Of a DNA stretch of 64,000 nt, positions 17,746 through 25,902 are shown one piece after another; position 1 is the stretch's first letter; each line of letters begins with the position of its first letter. The notes under the pieces are model-generated. The model ran no database searches. It was not told where the DNA came from and saw only the letters and a program-made list of their open reading frames with translations. This stretch comes from Mycolicibacterium senegalense (GTDB taxonomy: Bacteria; Actinomycetota; Actinomycetes; Mycobacteriales; Mycobacteriaceae), in NCBI RefSeq assembly GCF_019645875.1, contig NZ_CP081000.1, forward strand, positions 5,144,417-5,208,416, written 5' to 3'. Both the position numbers and the translations under genes were made by a program.

Positions 17746-18218
17746 TGGGCGCCCACCGAGTGAATATCGTCAGGACCACAAGGATCACGCTCAGCGTTGC
17801 GCTGCTCTGCCTTTCCCTGACCGGCTGTGACCTGGTCCGGCAGGCACTGAGGCCGTCGATGGATATCGACTACAACGACCAGAGGCTGAACGATGGCCTG
17901 GAAAGCCTTCTGCACGAGAAGAAGACAGGCCGACTCAGCGATTTCACCAGCTGGGATTGGGACGAGGTGCATCTCTTCCACGAATACACCAGCCGCGAGT
18001 CCATCGAAAAGACCGTGGGTTCACCCGTCATCAAGAGCAGCTCCTACGACTCGCAAGCAAGCCTGCTGGTCTTCGAGAAGAACGGGAAACCGATCAAAGC
18101 CGCTGGGGTCGAAGGCGATTACCTGCGGAGCCAGGGCCACCGCGCCACATTCCCTGCCGACGTGATTGTGGAGCCTTGGGGTGACGGGTATCTGATGCTG
18201 GCTGTACCGGCCGACTAG
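17745..18218 (+). CDS. Small lipoprotein of unknown function
   Basis: 157 residues. The signal peptide TLSVALLCLSLTGCDL has a good lipobox (LTGC, Cys near residue 28). The mature part is mixed alpha/beta with many charged residues and no family I recognise. The ATG overlaps the previous stop by one base (TGATG). As the third gene of a coupled unit with an EspA-like protein and a PknH-sensor lipoprotein, it may act at the cell surface with them. Confidence 0.72.
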   Translation: MGAHRVNIVRTTRITLSVALLCLSLTGCDLVRQALRPSMDIDYNDQRLNDGLESLLHEKKTGRLSDFTSWDWDEVHLFHEYTSRESIEKTVGSPVIKSSSYDSQASLLVFEKNGKPIKAAGVEGDYLRSQGHRATFPADVIVEPWGDGYLMLAVPAD

Positions 18219-18243
18219 AGAGCCTCTCGCCGGCCGGCGCCGC

Positions 18244-19470
18244 TCACACCACCGTCAGCGGCAGCGACTTCCGCGGCTCGAACACGAAGGACGCACCGCC
18301 ACTGAACTTCACCACGGCTACCTCGCCCAGCTCCTTTGCCGCGGTGTCGGTTTCGACGATACGAGCAATCCACTCCTGATCGGTGCCACCGACCTCGATG
18401 TCCAGACGAGGATCCACCGCCTGCACGATTGCCTGCAGCGGCCGCACCTCGGCCGGTGTCACCAGTGACACCCAGGCGCCGTCCTGGTGTGCCGCTGAGC
18501 GGCGCACCGTGATGACATCCGGTCCGAATTCGGTGTCCACGTAGGCGACAGGGTTGAACAGCGGATGCAGTTCGGCCACCTTGATCGCACCCTCGATGCC
18601 GCCGGGCAGATCCAGGGCCCGGTGGATCCGTTCGGCACCGATACCGGCGACGCCGATCAGCTGCTTGGTGCAGATGTCGGTGGCCAGCGCGGTGTCGGAG
18701 CCGGCGCGGGCGCCCACCGTGATGACGAACGACAGGTTCAGCAGGTGCATCTGCAGGCATACCTCGTCGGCCATCCGCACCAGGGCCGAATGGGAGAACG
18801 AGGCGAAGTCGAAGTCGGACACCAGCGGACCGGAGTAGTCGGAGGCGCACTCATCGGACTCGTCGATCGGGTCGAGTTCCAGCTGAGCCGCCCTGGTCCG
18901 CCACATCACTTCCAGCGCAGGCAGATCCGGCACGTCGGGGTAGGACTCGTCGATCTTGACCGTCCACGCGCAGTGCGGATGCCGGTCAGACGGAACCCGC
19001 GGAGGCCGGTGGATGGGCCGGATCTGCGCCTTGCGGTTGGTGGCCAGTGCGGTGGCGTCGAAGGTGGGGTCCTCGATGTCGTGGCACATGCCCCGCACGT
19101 ACTCCTCGCCCATCGGCTCGACGTCGAGCAGGGCGCCGCAGTGATCGAGGTAGAACTCGCCGTTCCAGCGGTCGTGCACGATGTAACGGAAGTCCATGAA
19201 CTGCGGCGGGGCGCCGATGTCGAGCTGGAGGCCCTTGAAGATCGTGATGACGTCGACGCCCTCGTACTTCAGCGCCTTCTGCATCCGCTTGGTGTAGATG
19301 GGGCTGGCCGCCATCCACTCCTCGATCGCGATCTGCAGCATCGCCTCGCGGCCGAAACTGCTGATGCACCAGGCCATTCCGGACCGGTCGATGAGCTGCC
19401 CCATCAGCAGCAGCTCGGGTACCAGTTTGACCAGCTGCTCACGGGTGAGCGAGGCGTACCTACTTGTCAT
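18244..19470 (-). CDS. Conserved two-repeat protein of unknown function, end of the aldA operon
   Basis: 408 residues with no family I can name. By eye the protein is an internal duplication. Residues 9-140 (LVKLVPELLLMGQLIDRSGM, then MQKAL, then CHDIEDPTFD) line up with residues 228-358 (ALVRMADEVCLQMHLLNLSF, then IHRAL, then VQAVDPRLD), and the stretches after each (CAWTVKIDES / QEWIARIVET) also correspond. Only the first half keeps Cys/His pairs (DHCGALLD 109-116, GMCHDIED 127-134, HPHC 164-167), which could bind metal or act in catalysis. No signal or TM. It overlaps the upstream CMD-like gene by 11 bp and is the last gene of a five-gene operon. Confidence 0.8.
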   Translation of the reverse strand: MTSRYASLTREQLVKLVPELLLMGQLIDRSGMAWCISSFGREAMLQIAIEEWMAASPIYTKRMQKALKYEGVDVITIFKGLQLDIGAPPQFMDFRYIVHDRWNGEFYLDHCGALLDVEPMGEEYVRGMCHDIEDPTFDATALATNRKAQIRPIHRPPRVPSDRHPHCAWTVKIDESYPDVPDLPALEVMWRTRAAQLELDPIDESDECASDYSGPLVSDFDFASFSHSALVRMADEVCLQMHLLNLSFVITVGARAGSDTALATDICTKQLIGVAGIGAERIHRALDLPGGIEGAIKVAELHPLFNPVAYVDTEFGPDVITVRRSAAHQDGAWVSLVTPAEVRPLQAIVQAVDPRLDIEVGGTDQEWIARIVETDTAAKELGEVAVVKFSGGASFVFEPRKSLPLTVV

Positions 19471-19903
19471 CGAGCTCGCTCCCGGTGTTCATCTTGACTG
19501 CCGCATTCACATTGGCCTTGCGATCCTCGGCCAGTCCCTTCTCGGCGGCCTTGCGACGCTTGGCCACCACCTTGGACACCGTGCCGTTGAGCGCAGAACC
19601 GAGCGGGAAGCCCAGGTACTGCGTGAGGAAGATCGCGATGTCCTTGAGCTCTTCCTCGGTGAACTCACCGTTGAGCAACGCGGCATTGACCTGGATCTCG
19701 GCGAGGTCCTGCGAGCCGACGGCGGTCACCGCCGACAGCGTCATCAGCCGCTTCTCCCGCATCGACAGCCCGGGCTTGGTCCAGATGCTGCCGAACAGGT
19801 GGTCGACGGTGAGATCGAAGTAGGGATCTCCCTCGATGTTCGGCATCTCCCAGCCGTACACCTCGTTCATCTTGGCCAGGCCCTTGGCGCGCAACTCGTC
19901 CAT
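19460..19903 (-). CDS. Carboxymuconolactone decarboxylase family protein (Rv0771-like)
   Basis: 147 residues of the CMD/AhpD all-helical fold. PNIEGDPYFDLTVDHLFGSI and LSMREKRLMTLSAVTAVGSQ are the conserved helices. There is no CxxC, so it is not an AhpD-type peroxidase; a lyase or decarboxylase role is more likely, with substrate unknown. It lies 11 bp after the hydroxyacid-dehydrogenase gene and overlaps the two-repeat gene by 11 bp. Position and size match Rv0771. Confidence 0.86.
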   Translation of the reverse strand: MDELRAKGLAKMNEVYGWEMPNIEGDPYFDLTVDHLFGSIWTKPGLSMREKRLMTLSAVTAVGSQDLAEIQVNAALLNGEFTEEELKDIAIFLTQYLGFPLGSALNGTVSKVVAKRRKAAEKGLAEDRKANVNAAVKMNTGSELDDK

Positions 19904-19914
19904 AGAAAGTTCTC

Positions 19915-20796
19915 CTAGTCGTTCTCGTGCGGTACGCCGAGGCCCTCAGCGAGCCGTTGCAAGGCCACCTGGGCCAACGGAAGATCCACTCCCACAACAT
20001 CGCCCAGGCCGATGGCCAGGCTCAGGTCCTTCTCCCCCAGTCCCCGGGTGTGGGTGAAGGCGTCGTAGAGCCAGTGGTCCGGGGTCAGCTCGGCCATGTT
20101 CTCCCGCACGATGATGGCGCCCGGCCCGCTGGTCAGCGCGTCGGTGTGACGCACCACGCGGCCCAGCGCGCCGAGGTCCAGCCCAGCGGCCTCGGCCAGC
20201 TTCATCGCTTCGCACGCCGCGGCATAGGACGTGAAGGTCAGCATGTTGCGGGCCAGCTTCATCCGAGTACCGGCACCCGGTTCGCCGGCGTGGATCACCA
20301 TCGAGCCGAACTGCTTGAGCGCGGGCTTGATCCGCTCGTAGACGGGCCGCTCCGCGCCGACCATGATGGCCAGCTCGCCCTTCTCGGCGGCCGCACCGCC
20401 ACCGCTGACCGGGGCATCGACGATGTGGATACCCTGCGGCTGGTACTGCTCGGCCAGCTCGGCGGCGGTGGTGTCGCTGATCGTCGAGTGGATCACGATC
20501 ACGGTCTCCGGCTTGACCTTTGGCGCGAGGTCGGCAATCACCGAACGCACCTGCTCGTCGTTGAGCACGGTGATGCTGATGATGTCGGCTTCGGCGACAT
20601 CGGCCGCGCTGTCGGCCAGCGTCGCACCGAGCTCCCCGAACGGCGCCATGGATTCGGCACGCACGTCGTAGACAATGAACCCGCCGGGCCATTCGGCCAG
20701 CCGTTTGGCCATCGGGGCGCCCATGTTGCCCAGGCCGATGTAGCCGTACTTCGCAGTGCTCGTCGGCTCCTCGCGCAAGCGCTCGTCGGTGCTCAT
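19915..20796 (-). CDS. 3-hydroxyisobutyrate dehydrogenase-family oxidoreductase (Rv0770-like)
   Basis: 293 residues. The Rossmann motif YGYIGLGNMGAPMAKRLAEW binds NAD(P)+; DAPVSGGGAAAEKGEL is the beta-hydroxyacid dehydrogenase substrate motif, and Lys in RMKLARNML is the catalytic lysine. It oxidises a hydroxyacid or related compound; the substrate is unknown. The start ATG overlaps the SDR stop as ATGA. Longer open frame upstream overlaps the SDR gene and is rejected. Confidence 0.88.
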   Translation of the reverse strand: MSTDERLREEPTSTAKYGYIGLGNMGAPMAKRLAEWPGGFIVYDVRAESMAPFGELGATLADSAADVAEADIISITVLNDEQVRSVIADLAPKVKPETVIVIHSTISDTTAAELAEQYQPQGIHIVDAPVSGGGAAAEKGELAIMVGAERPVYERIKPALKQFGSMVIHAGEPGAGTRMKLARNMLTFTSYAAACEAMKLAEAAGLDLGALGRVVRHTDALTSGPGAIIVRENMAELTPDHWLYDAFTHTRGLGEKDLSLAIGLGDVVGVDLPLAQVALQRLAEGLGVPHEND

Positions 20797-21545
20797 GACC
20801 GGATGATCTGTCCGCCGTCGACATTGAAGATCTGGCCGGTGATCCACTTGGCCTGATCGCTCAGCAGGAACAGGCACATGCCCACCAGATCCTCCGGCTG
20901 CCCCATGCGGGACAACGGGATTCCCTTGACGATGTCGTCCACCATCTCCTTGGGTGTGGTGGTGCGGTTGGCCTCGGTGTCGATGGGACCTGGCGCGATG
21001 GCGTTGATGCGGATGTTCTGCCCGCCGAGCTCGCGGGACAGCTGCTGGGTCAGGCCGTTGATGCCCACCTTGGCCAGGCCGTAGTAGTTGGCGTACAGCC
21101 AGGCCGCGGTCGAGGACTGGTTGACGATCGCGCCGCCACCTCGCTTGGCCATCTTGCGGTACACCGCGCGGGTGCACACCAGCGCGCCGTCGAGGTTCAC
21201 GCTCATGAACTTCTTGTAGTAGTCCCAGTCGACGGTGAGCAGGAAGTCCAGCTTCATGCCGCCGAAGATCGCGGCGTTGTTGACCAGGTAGTCGATGCCG
21301 CCGAACTCCGAAAGCGTCTGCGCCGCCATGTCCTTGGCCGAGTCGATGTCGGAGACGTCGACCCGCACGGCCAGCGCGTTGCCGCCCTCGCCCTTGATGC
21401 CGTCGGCGACCTTCTGCGCGCCTTCGGTGTTGATGTCGGCGACCACGACGGCCGCGCCTTCGCGAGCCAGCGCCTCGGCGTAGGCCTGGCCGATGCCGCC
21501 ACCGGCTCCGGTGACGATGGCCACCTTGTTATCGAACTGTCCCAT
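20793..21545 (-). CDS. Short-chain dehydrogenase/reductase (Rv0769-like)
   Basis: 250-residue classical SDR. Cofactor motif VAIVTGAGGGIGQAYAEAL (TGxxxGxG), DYLVNNAAIFGG (NNAG-like), catalytic Ser in VNQSSTAAW and YxxxK in NYYGLAKVGI are all present. It starts 19 bp after the aldA stop and is coupled to the next gene by ATGA. The substrate is probably an intermediate shared with AldA, by inference from the operon. Confidence 0.9.
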   Translation of the reverse strand: MGQFDNKVAIVTGAGGGIGQAYAEALAREGAAVVVADINTEGAQKVADGIKGEGGNALAVRVDVSDIDSAKDMAAQTLSEFGGIDYLVNNAAIFGGMKLDFLLTVDWDYYKKFMSVNLDGALVCTRAVYRKMAKRGGGAIVNQSSTAAWLYANYYGLAKVGINGLTQQLSRELGGQNIRINAIAPGPIDTEANRTTTPKEMVDDIVKGIPLSRMGQPEDLVGMCLFLLSDQAKWITGQIFNVDGGQIIRS

Positions 21546-21564
21546 CGAAAATCTCCTCAGTCGT

Positions 21565-23034
21565 CTAGTTCGCGAGCGTCGCGACGCACTTGATCTCGGT
21601 GTACTCCTCGAAGCCGGCCACACCCATCTCGCGGCCGATCCCGGATTGCTTGTATCCGCCGAAGGGGGCATCTGCCGAGTACCAGATGCCGCCGTTGACG
21701 TTGACGGTGCCGACTCGCATGCGCGAGGCCACGGCCTGGGCGCGGGCGTCGTCACCGGAGAACACGGTGCCCGACAGACCGTAGGGCGAATCGTTGGCGA
21801 TGCGCACCGCGTCGTCGTCACCGTCGTGCGCGATCACAGTCAGCACCGGGCCGAAGATCTCCTCGCGGGACACCCGGGCGGTGTTGTCGAGGCCGGCGAT
21901 CACCGTCGGCTCGATGAAGAATCCGGTATCCAGGTCAGCGGGACGCCCACCGCCGCAAGCGAACCGACCGCCCTCCTGCAGAGCGAGATCCAGGTAGGAC
22001 TGCACCCGGTCGCGCTGGCGCGCCGAGATCAGCGGGCCGCACACGGTGCGCTTGCTGTTGGGGTCGCCGGGCTTGATGCCGCCCAACGTGGCCGCGGCGG
22101 CCTCGACGGCCTCGTCATACCGCGGCCGCGGGACCACCAGACGAGTCGTGATGGCGCAGCCCTGTCCGGCATGCATGGCCACCGTGAAGGCGGCCATCGA
22201 GCAGGCCCCGGCCAGGTCGGCGTCGTCGAGCACCAGGAACGCCGACTTGCCGCCCAGCTCGAGGAACACCTTCTTGAGGGTGAGCGCCGCGTCGGTCATC
22301 ACGGCCCGGCCGGTCGCGGTCGACCCGGTGAACGAAACCATGTCCACCCGAGGGTCTTTGGACAGCAGGGCACCGACAGCGTGATCGTTGGAGGTGACGA
22401 TGTTGATCACCCCGGCCGGGAAGTCGGTCTGCTCGGCGATGATCTGGCCGACGGCCGCGGCCGCCCACGGCGTGTCGGGTGCCGGCTTGAGGATCAGGGT
22501 GTTGCCCGCCGCCAGGGCCGGGCCGACCTTGGCCAGGTTGATCTGGTGCGGGAAGTTCCACGGGGTGATGGCGCCGACCACGCCGACCGCCTCGCGGGCG
22601 ATCTTGCGGTTGGTGGGGATGCCCTGCGGGGTGGCGTGGCCGAGATCGGTTGTCCACTCGTAGTTCTCGGCGGTGTCGGCCGAGAAGGCCAGATCGTCGA
22701 TCGGGCCTTCCAGTTGGGCGCCCGCAGTGAGCATGCGGGGAGCGCCGACCTCGGCGATCGTCAATTCCCGCAATTCCTCGATATTTTCGCGCAACGCATC
22801 ACGCAGCTGGCGCAGGCAGCGCACCCGCAGCGCGTGGTTCGTCGACCAGTCGGTGTCGTCGAACGCCCGACGGGCCGCCTCGATGGCATTGCCCATGTCC
22901 TCGGCGTTCGCGTCGGCCGCAACGCCAAGCACCTCCTCGGTGGCGGGGTTGACGGTCTCGAATACGCCGCCACCGCCGGCGACGAGCTTGCCGTCGATAA
23001 GCAGTTGACTCTGGCGATCGGCCAGTACCGGCAT
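21565..23034 (-). CDS. aldA: NAD(P)-dependent aldehyde dehydrogenase
   Basis: 489 residues from ATG 23034, which has a GGAG ribosome-binding site 7 nt upstream and gives the length I recall for Rv0768 (AldA). The GTG at 23052 is an alternative start. Catalytic Cys in HAGQGCAITTRLVVP, general-base Glu in FLELGGKSAF, and cofactor motif FTGSTATGRAV are present. It oxidises an aldehyde to an acid; the substrate is not known. First gene of a leftward five-gene operon, with a TGGACA-N2-TGTCC palindrome 25 bp before the ATG. Confidence 0.93.
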   Translation of the reverse strand: MPVLADRQSQLLIDGKLVAGGGGVFETVNPATEEVLGVAADANAEDMGNAIEAARRAFDDTDWSTNHALRVRCLRQLRDALRENIEELRELTIAEVGAPRMLTAGAQLEGPIDDLAFSADTAENYEWTTDLGHATPQGIPTNRKIAREAVGVVGAITPWNFPHQINLAKVGPALAAGNTLILKPAPDTPWAAAAVGQIIAEQTDFPAGVINIVTSNDHAVGALLSKDPRVDMVSFTGSTATGRAVMTDAALTLKKVFLELGGKSAFLVLDDADLAGACSMAAFTVAMHAGQGCAITTRLVVPRPRYDEAVEAAAATLGGIKPGDPNSKRTVCGPLISARQRDRVQSYLDLALQEGGRFACGGGRPADLDTGFFIEPTVIAGLDNTARVSREEIFGPVLTVIAHDGDDDAVRIANDSPYGLSGTVFSGDDARAQAVASRMRVGTVNVNGGIWYSADAPFGGYKQSGIGREMGVAGFEEYTEIKCVATLAN

Positions 23035-23058
23035 CGGTGAACTCCACTTCACGAATTC

Positions 23059-23072
23059 TGGACAACTGTCCG
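23059..23072. promoter_or_regulatory. TetR-type operator, copy 1 (aldA side)
   Basis: TGGACA-AC-TGTCCG, matching the symmetric consensus TGGACA-N2-TGTCCA at 13 of 14 positions. It sits 25 bp upstream of the aldA ATG. The second copy is 157 bp away at the start of the divergent TetR gene. Confidence 0.65.
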
Positions 23073-23215
23073 GCTGTCTCGTGTCGAACGATAGCCGCAG
23101 ACGATGTACACCCGCAAGGGTGCACCCTCCCGGCTGCGCCTCACCGGCAAAATATGCAGTTCATCATGGTCTTTCACCGTCCATACTTGCCCAACAGCGA
23201 CATCGTCGGATAACT

Positions 23216-23229
23216 TGGACATGTGTCCA
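23216..23229. promoter_or_regulatory. TetR-type operator, copy 2, overlapping the regulator's start codon
   Basis: TGGACA-TG-TGTCCA, a perfect 14-bp palindrome. The GTG start (23223-23225) of the TetR gene lies inside it. A TAACTT at 23211-23216 is placed as a -10 box six nucleotides before the GTG, so the mRNA may be leaderless and the operator would cover the transcription start: a simple autorepression design. Confidence 0.68.
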
Positions 23230-23831
23230 GCGATGCGGTGTCCGCAGTCACAGAACCAGCTCGGGAGCCAGGCAAGGAAGCTCCGCGCAACCGTCGGCAG
23301 GAGGAGACCTTCCGCAAGGTCCTGACCGCCGGGACAGAGATGTTGCGCGAATCGTCCTATGCCGACCTGACGGTGCGCGCGGTCGCCGCCCGCGCCGGGG
23401 TCGCACCGGCCACCGCCTACACGTACTTCTCGTCGAAGAACCACCTGATCGCCGAGATGTATCTGGACCTGGTCAGCCAGTGCCCGTATTTCACCGACGT
23501 CAACGACTCGATGACCACCCGCGTCGACAAGGCGCTGCGGGCGCTGACCCTGGTTGTCGCCGACGAGCCCGAGGTGGCGGCGGCCTGCACCACAGCCCTC
23601 CTGGGCGGGGGCACCGATCCCGCGGTGCGCAAAGTGCGTGACCGGATCGGCGCCGAGATCCACAAGCGCATCCGCTCGGCGGTGGGGCCGGATGCCGATT
23701 CCCGGATCGTGTCCGCCTTGGAGATGACATTTTTCGGCGCGCTGGTCAACGCAGGCAGCGGCGCCTTCACCTACCACCAGATCGCCGATCGGCTGACCTA
23801 CGTCGTCGGCCTCGTCCTTGGAGAGCACTGA
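23223..23831 (+). CDS. TetR-family regulator (Rv0767c-like)
   Basis: 202 residues. The helix-turn-helix is in LTVRAVAARAGVAPATAYTY, followed by FSSKNHLIAEMY. The C-terminal domain is helical. It is first in a rightward operon with cyp123, an SDR, cyp51 and a ferredoxin, and divergent from aldA. The paired palindromes at both ends of the 188-bp gap make it the probable regulator of both directions. The start is likely a leaderless GTG. The stop overlaps cyp123 by one base (TGATG). The ligand is unknown. Confidence 0.87.
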   Translation: MSSDAVSAVTEPAREPGKEAPRNRRQEETFRKVLTAGTEMLRESSYADLTVRAVAARAGVAPATAYTYFSSKNHLIAEMYLDLVSQCPYFTDVNDSMTTRVDKALRALTLVVADEPEVAAACTTALLGGGTDPAVRKVRDRIGAEIHKRIRSAVGPDADSRIVSALEMTFFGALVNAGSGAFTYHQIADRLTYVVGLVLGEH

Positions 23832-25033
23832 TGAGCTTGGACATAGTCAAACCGATCCTCGATCCGTACGACTACGACTTCCACGAGGACCCCTACCCGT
23901 ACTACCGGCGGCTGCGCGACGAGGCGCCCCTGTACCACAACGAGGACCTCAAGTTCTGGGCGCTGTCGCGACACAAGGACGTGGTGGCCGGGTTCCGTAA
24001 CAGCGTCACACTGTCGAACAGGCACGGCGTATCCCTGGACCCGATTTCCCGCAACGACGAAGCCCACCGGGTCATGTCGTTCCTCGCCCTCGACGATCCC
24101 GGCCATCTCCGGCTGCGAACCCTGGTGTCCAAGGGTTTCACCCCGCGGCGCATCCGCGAGTTGGAGGGACGGGTCACCGAGATCGCTCACCAACACCTCG
24201 ACGCGGCACTGCAGGACACCACCTTTGATTACGTCGACGATTTCGCGGGCAAGCTGCCCATGGACGTCATCTCCGAACTGATGGGCGTCCCGGAAGAAGA
24301 TCGGGTGCGTATCCGCGCACTGGCCGACGGGGTCATGCACCGTGAGGACGGCGTCGCCGACGTTCCCGAATCCGCGATCGTCGCGTCCGGGGAACTACTG
24401 GTCTACTACGCCGACATGGTGAAGCAGCGCCGCAAGAACCGCACCGACGATCTGACGTCGGCACTGGTGGATGCCGAGATCGACGGTGACCGGCTCACCG
24501 ATGACGAGATCATGGCCTTCCTGTTCCTGATGGTGGTCGCCGGAAACGAGACGACCACCAAACTTCTTGCCAACGCCGCATATTGGGGCTACAAGAACCC
24601 CGACCAGCTGGCTCCGGTGTTCGACAACCACGAGCTGGTCGTGCCGTGGGTAGAGGAGACCCTGCGCTACGACGCATCCAGCCAGATCCTGGCCCGGCTG
24701 GTCGTCGAGGACCAGACGTACTACGACACCACGGTGCCCGCGGGCGACGTGCTGGTGCTGCTGATCGGCTCGGCCAACCGCGACGAACGGGTCTTCGAGA
24801 ATCCCGACGAGTACCGCATCGATCGCGAGATCGGCCCCAAACTGGTGAGTTTCGGCAGCGGCGCCCACTTCTGCCTGGGCGCGCACCTGGCGCGCATGGA
24901 GGCCCGGGTGGCGCTGACCGAGTTGTTCAAGCGAATCCGCGGATACGAAATAGATGAATCCGCGGCTGTGCGGGTGCATTCCAGCTCCGTCCGCGGATTC
25001 GCTCACCTTCCCGTCACCGTCCAACCCCGCTGA
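23831..25033 (+). CDS. cyp123: Cytochrome P450, CYP123 family
   Basis: 400 residues. I-helix FLMVVAGNETTTKLLANA, ExxR in VEETLRYDAS, and heme loop FGSGAHFCLGAHLARMEAR are present. It is the Rv0766c (CYP123) counterpart by position (TetR, CYP, SDR, CYP51, ferredoxin). The natural substrate is not established. Electrons could come from the [3Fe-4S] ferredoxin encoded 2.2 kb downstream in the same operon. Confidence 0.92.
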   Translation: MSLDIVKPILDPYDYDFHEDPYPYYRRLRDEAPLYHNEDLKFWALSRHKDVVAGFRNSVTLSNRHGVSLDPISRNDEAHRVMSFLALDDPGHLRLRTLVSKGFTPRRIRELEGRVTEIAHQHLDAALQDTTFDYVDDFAGKLPMDVISELMGVPEEDRVRIRALADGVMHREDGVADVPESAIVASGELLVYYADMVKQRRKNRTDDLTSALVDAEIDGDRLTDDEIMAFLFLMVVAGNETTTKLLANAAYWGYKNPDQLAPVFDNHELVVPWVEETLRYDASSQILARLVVEDQTYYDTTVPAGDVLVLLIGSANRDERVFENPDEYRIDREIGPKLVSFGSGAHFCLGAHLARMEARVALTELFKRIRGYEIDESAAVRVHSSSVRGFAHLPVTVQPR

Positions 25034-25086
25034 AGCCCCGTTGCGGTGTCCCACCGCTGAAAACCCGACCAGTAAAGGCACGCTAA

Positions 25087-25896
25087 ATGGCCCGTTTCGA
25101 ACCCCATCCCGACCGCCGACCGGCCATCGTGGCCGGCGCGTCGTCCGGCATCGGCGCCGCCACGGCGACCGAACTCGCCGCGCACGGCTTCCCGGTGGCC
25201 CTCGGCGCCCGCCGCGTCGAGAAATGCCAGGAGCTCGTCGACCAGATCACCGCCGCCGGCGGAGAGGCGATCGCACTGCCCCTCGACGTCACCGATGCCG
25301 AGTCGGTCAAGTCGTTCGTGCACAGTGCCACCGAAGCGCTCGGCGATATCGAGCTGCTGGTGGCCGGCGCGGGTGACACCTTCTTCGGCCAGCTTCACGA
25401 GATCAGCACCGACGAGTTCGAGAACCAAGTTCAGATTCACCTCATCGGCGCCAATCGTCTTGCCACCGCGGTGCTTCCGGGCATGGTCGAGCGGCGGCGC
25501 GGCGACATCATCTTCGTCGGCTCTGACGTCTCCCTGCGGCCGCGGCCGTACATGGGCGGTTACGGCGCCGCAAAAGCCGGCCTGCTGGGCATGGCCAAGA
25601 CCCTGCAGATGGAACTGGAGGGCACCGGTGTACGCGCCTCCGTGGTCCATCCCGGGCCCACCAAGACCGCCATGGGCTGGAGCGCGCCCATGGACAAGGT
25701 CGGCGAAATGCTCGAGGACTGGGCCAAATGGGGCCAGGCCCGGCACGACTACTTCCTGCGCGCGGCAGATCTCGCGCGGGCCATCACCTTCGTCGCGGAA
25801 ACCCCCCGCGGCGGCTTCATCGCCGAACTGGAGATTCAGCCCGAAGCTCCGCTCGCCGATGTCAAGGACCGCCAGAAGCTGAGAGTGGAAGGCTGA
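25087..25896 (+). CDS. Short-chain dehydrogenase/reductase (Rv0765c-like)
   Basis: 269-residue SDR. PAIVAGASSGIGAATATEL is the cofactor motif, VGSDVSLRPRP holds the catalytic Ser, and GGYGAAKAGLLGMA holds the Tyr and Lys. It lies between two P450 genes, 53 bp after cyp123 and 6 bp before cyp51, so it probably acts on a hydroxylated product of one of them. No direct evidence for the substrate. Confidence 0.9.
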   Translation: MARFEPHPDRRPAIVAGASSGIGAATATELAAHGFPVALGARRVEKCQELVDQITAAGGEAIALPLDVTDAESVKSFVHSATEALGDIELLVAGAGDTFFGQLHEISTDEFENQVQIHLIGANRLATAVLPGMVERRRGDIIFVGSDVSLRPRPYMGGYGAAKAGLLGMAKTLQMELEGTGVRASVVHPGPTKTAMGWSAPMDKVGEMLEDWAKWGQARHDYFLRAADLARAITFVAETPRGGFIAELEIQPEAPLADVKDRQKLRVEG

Positions 25897-25902
25897 AAGA
25901 AC

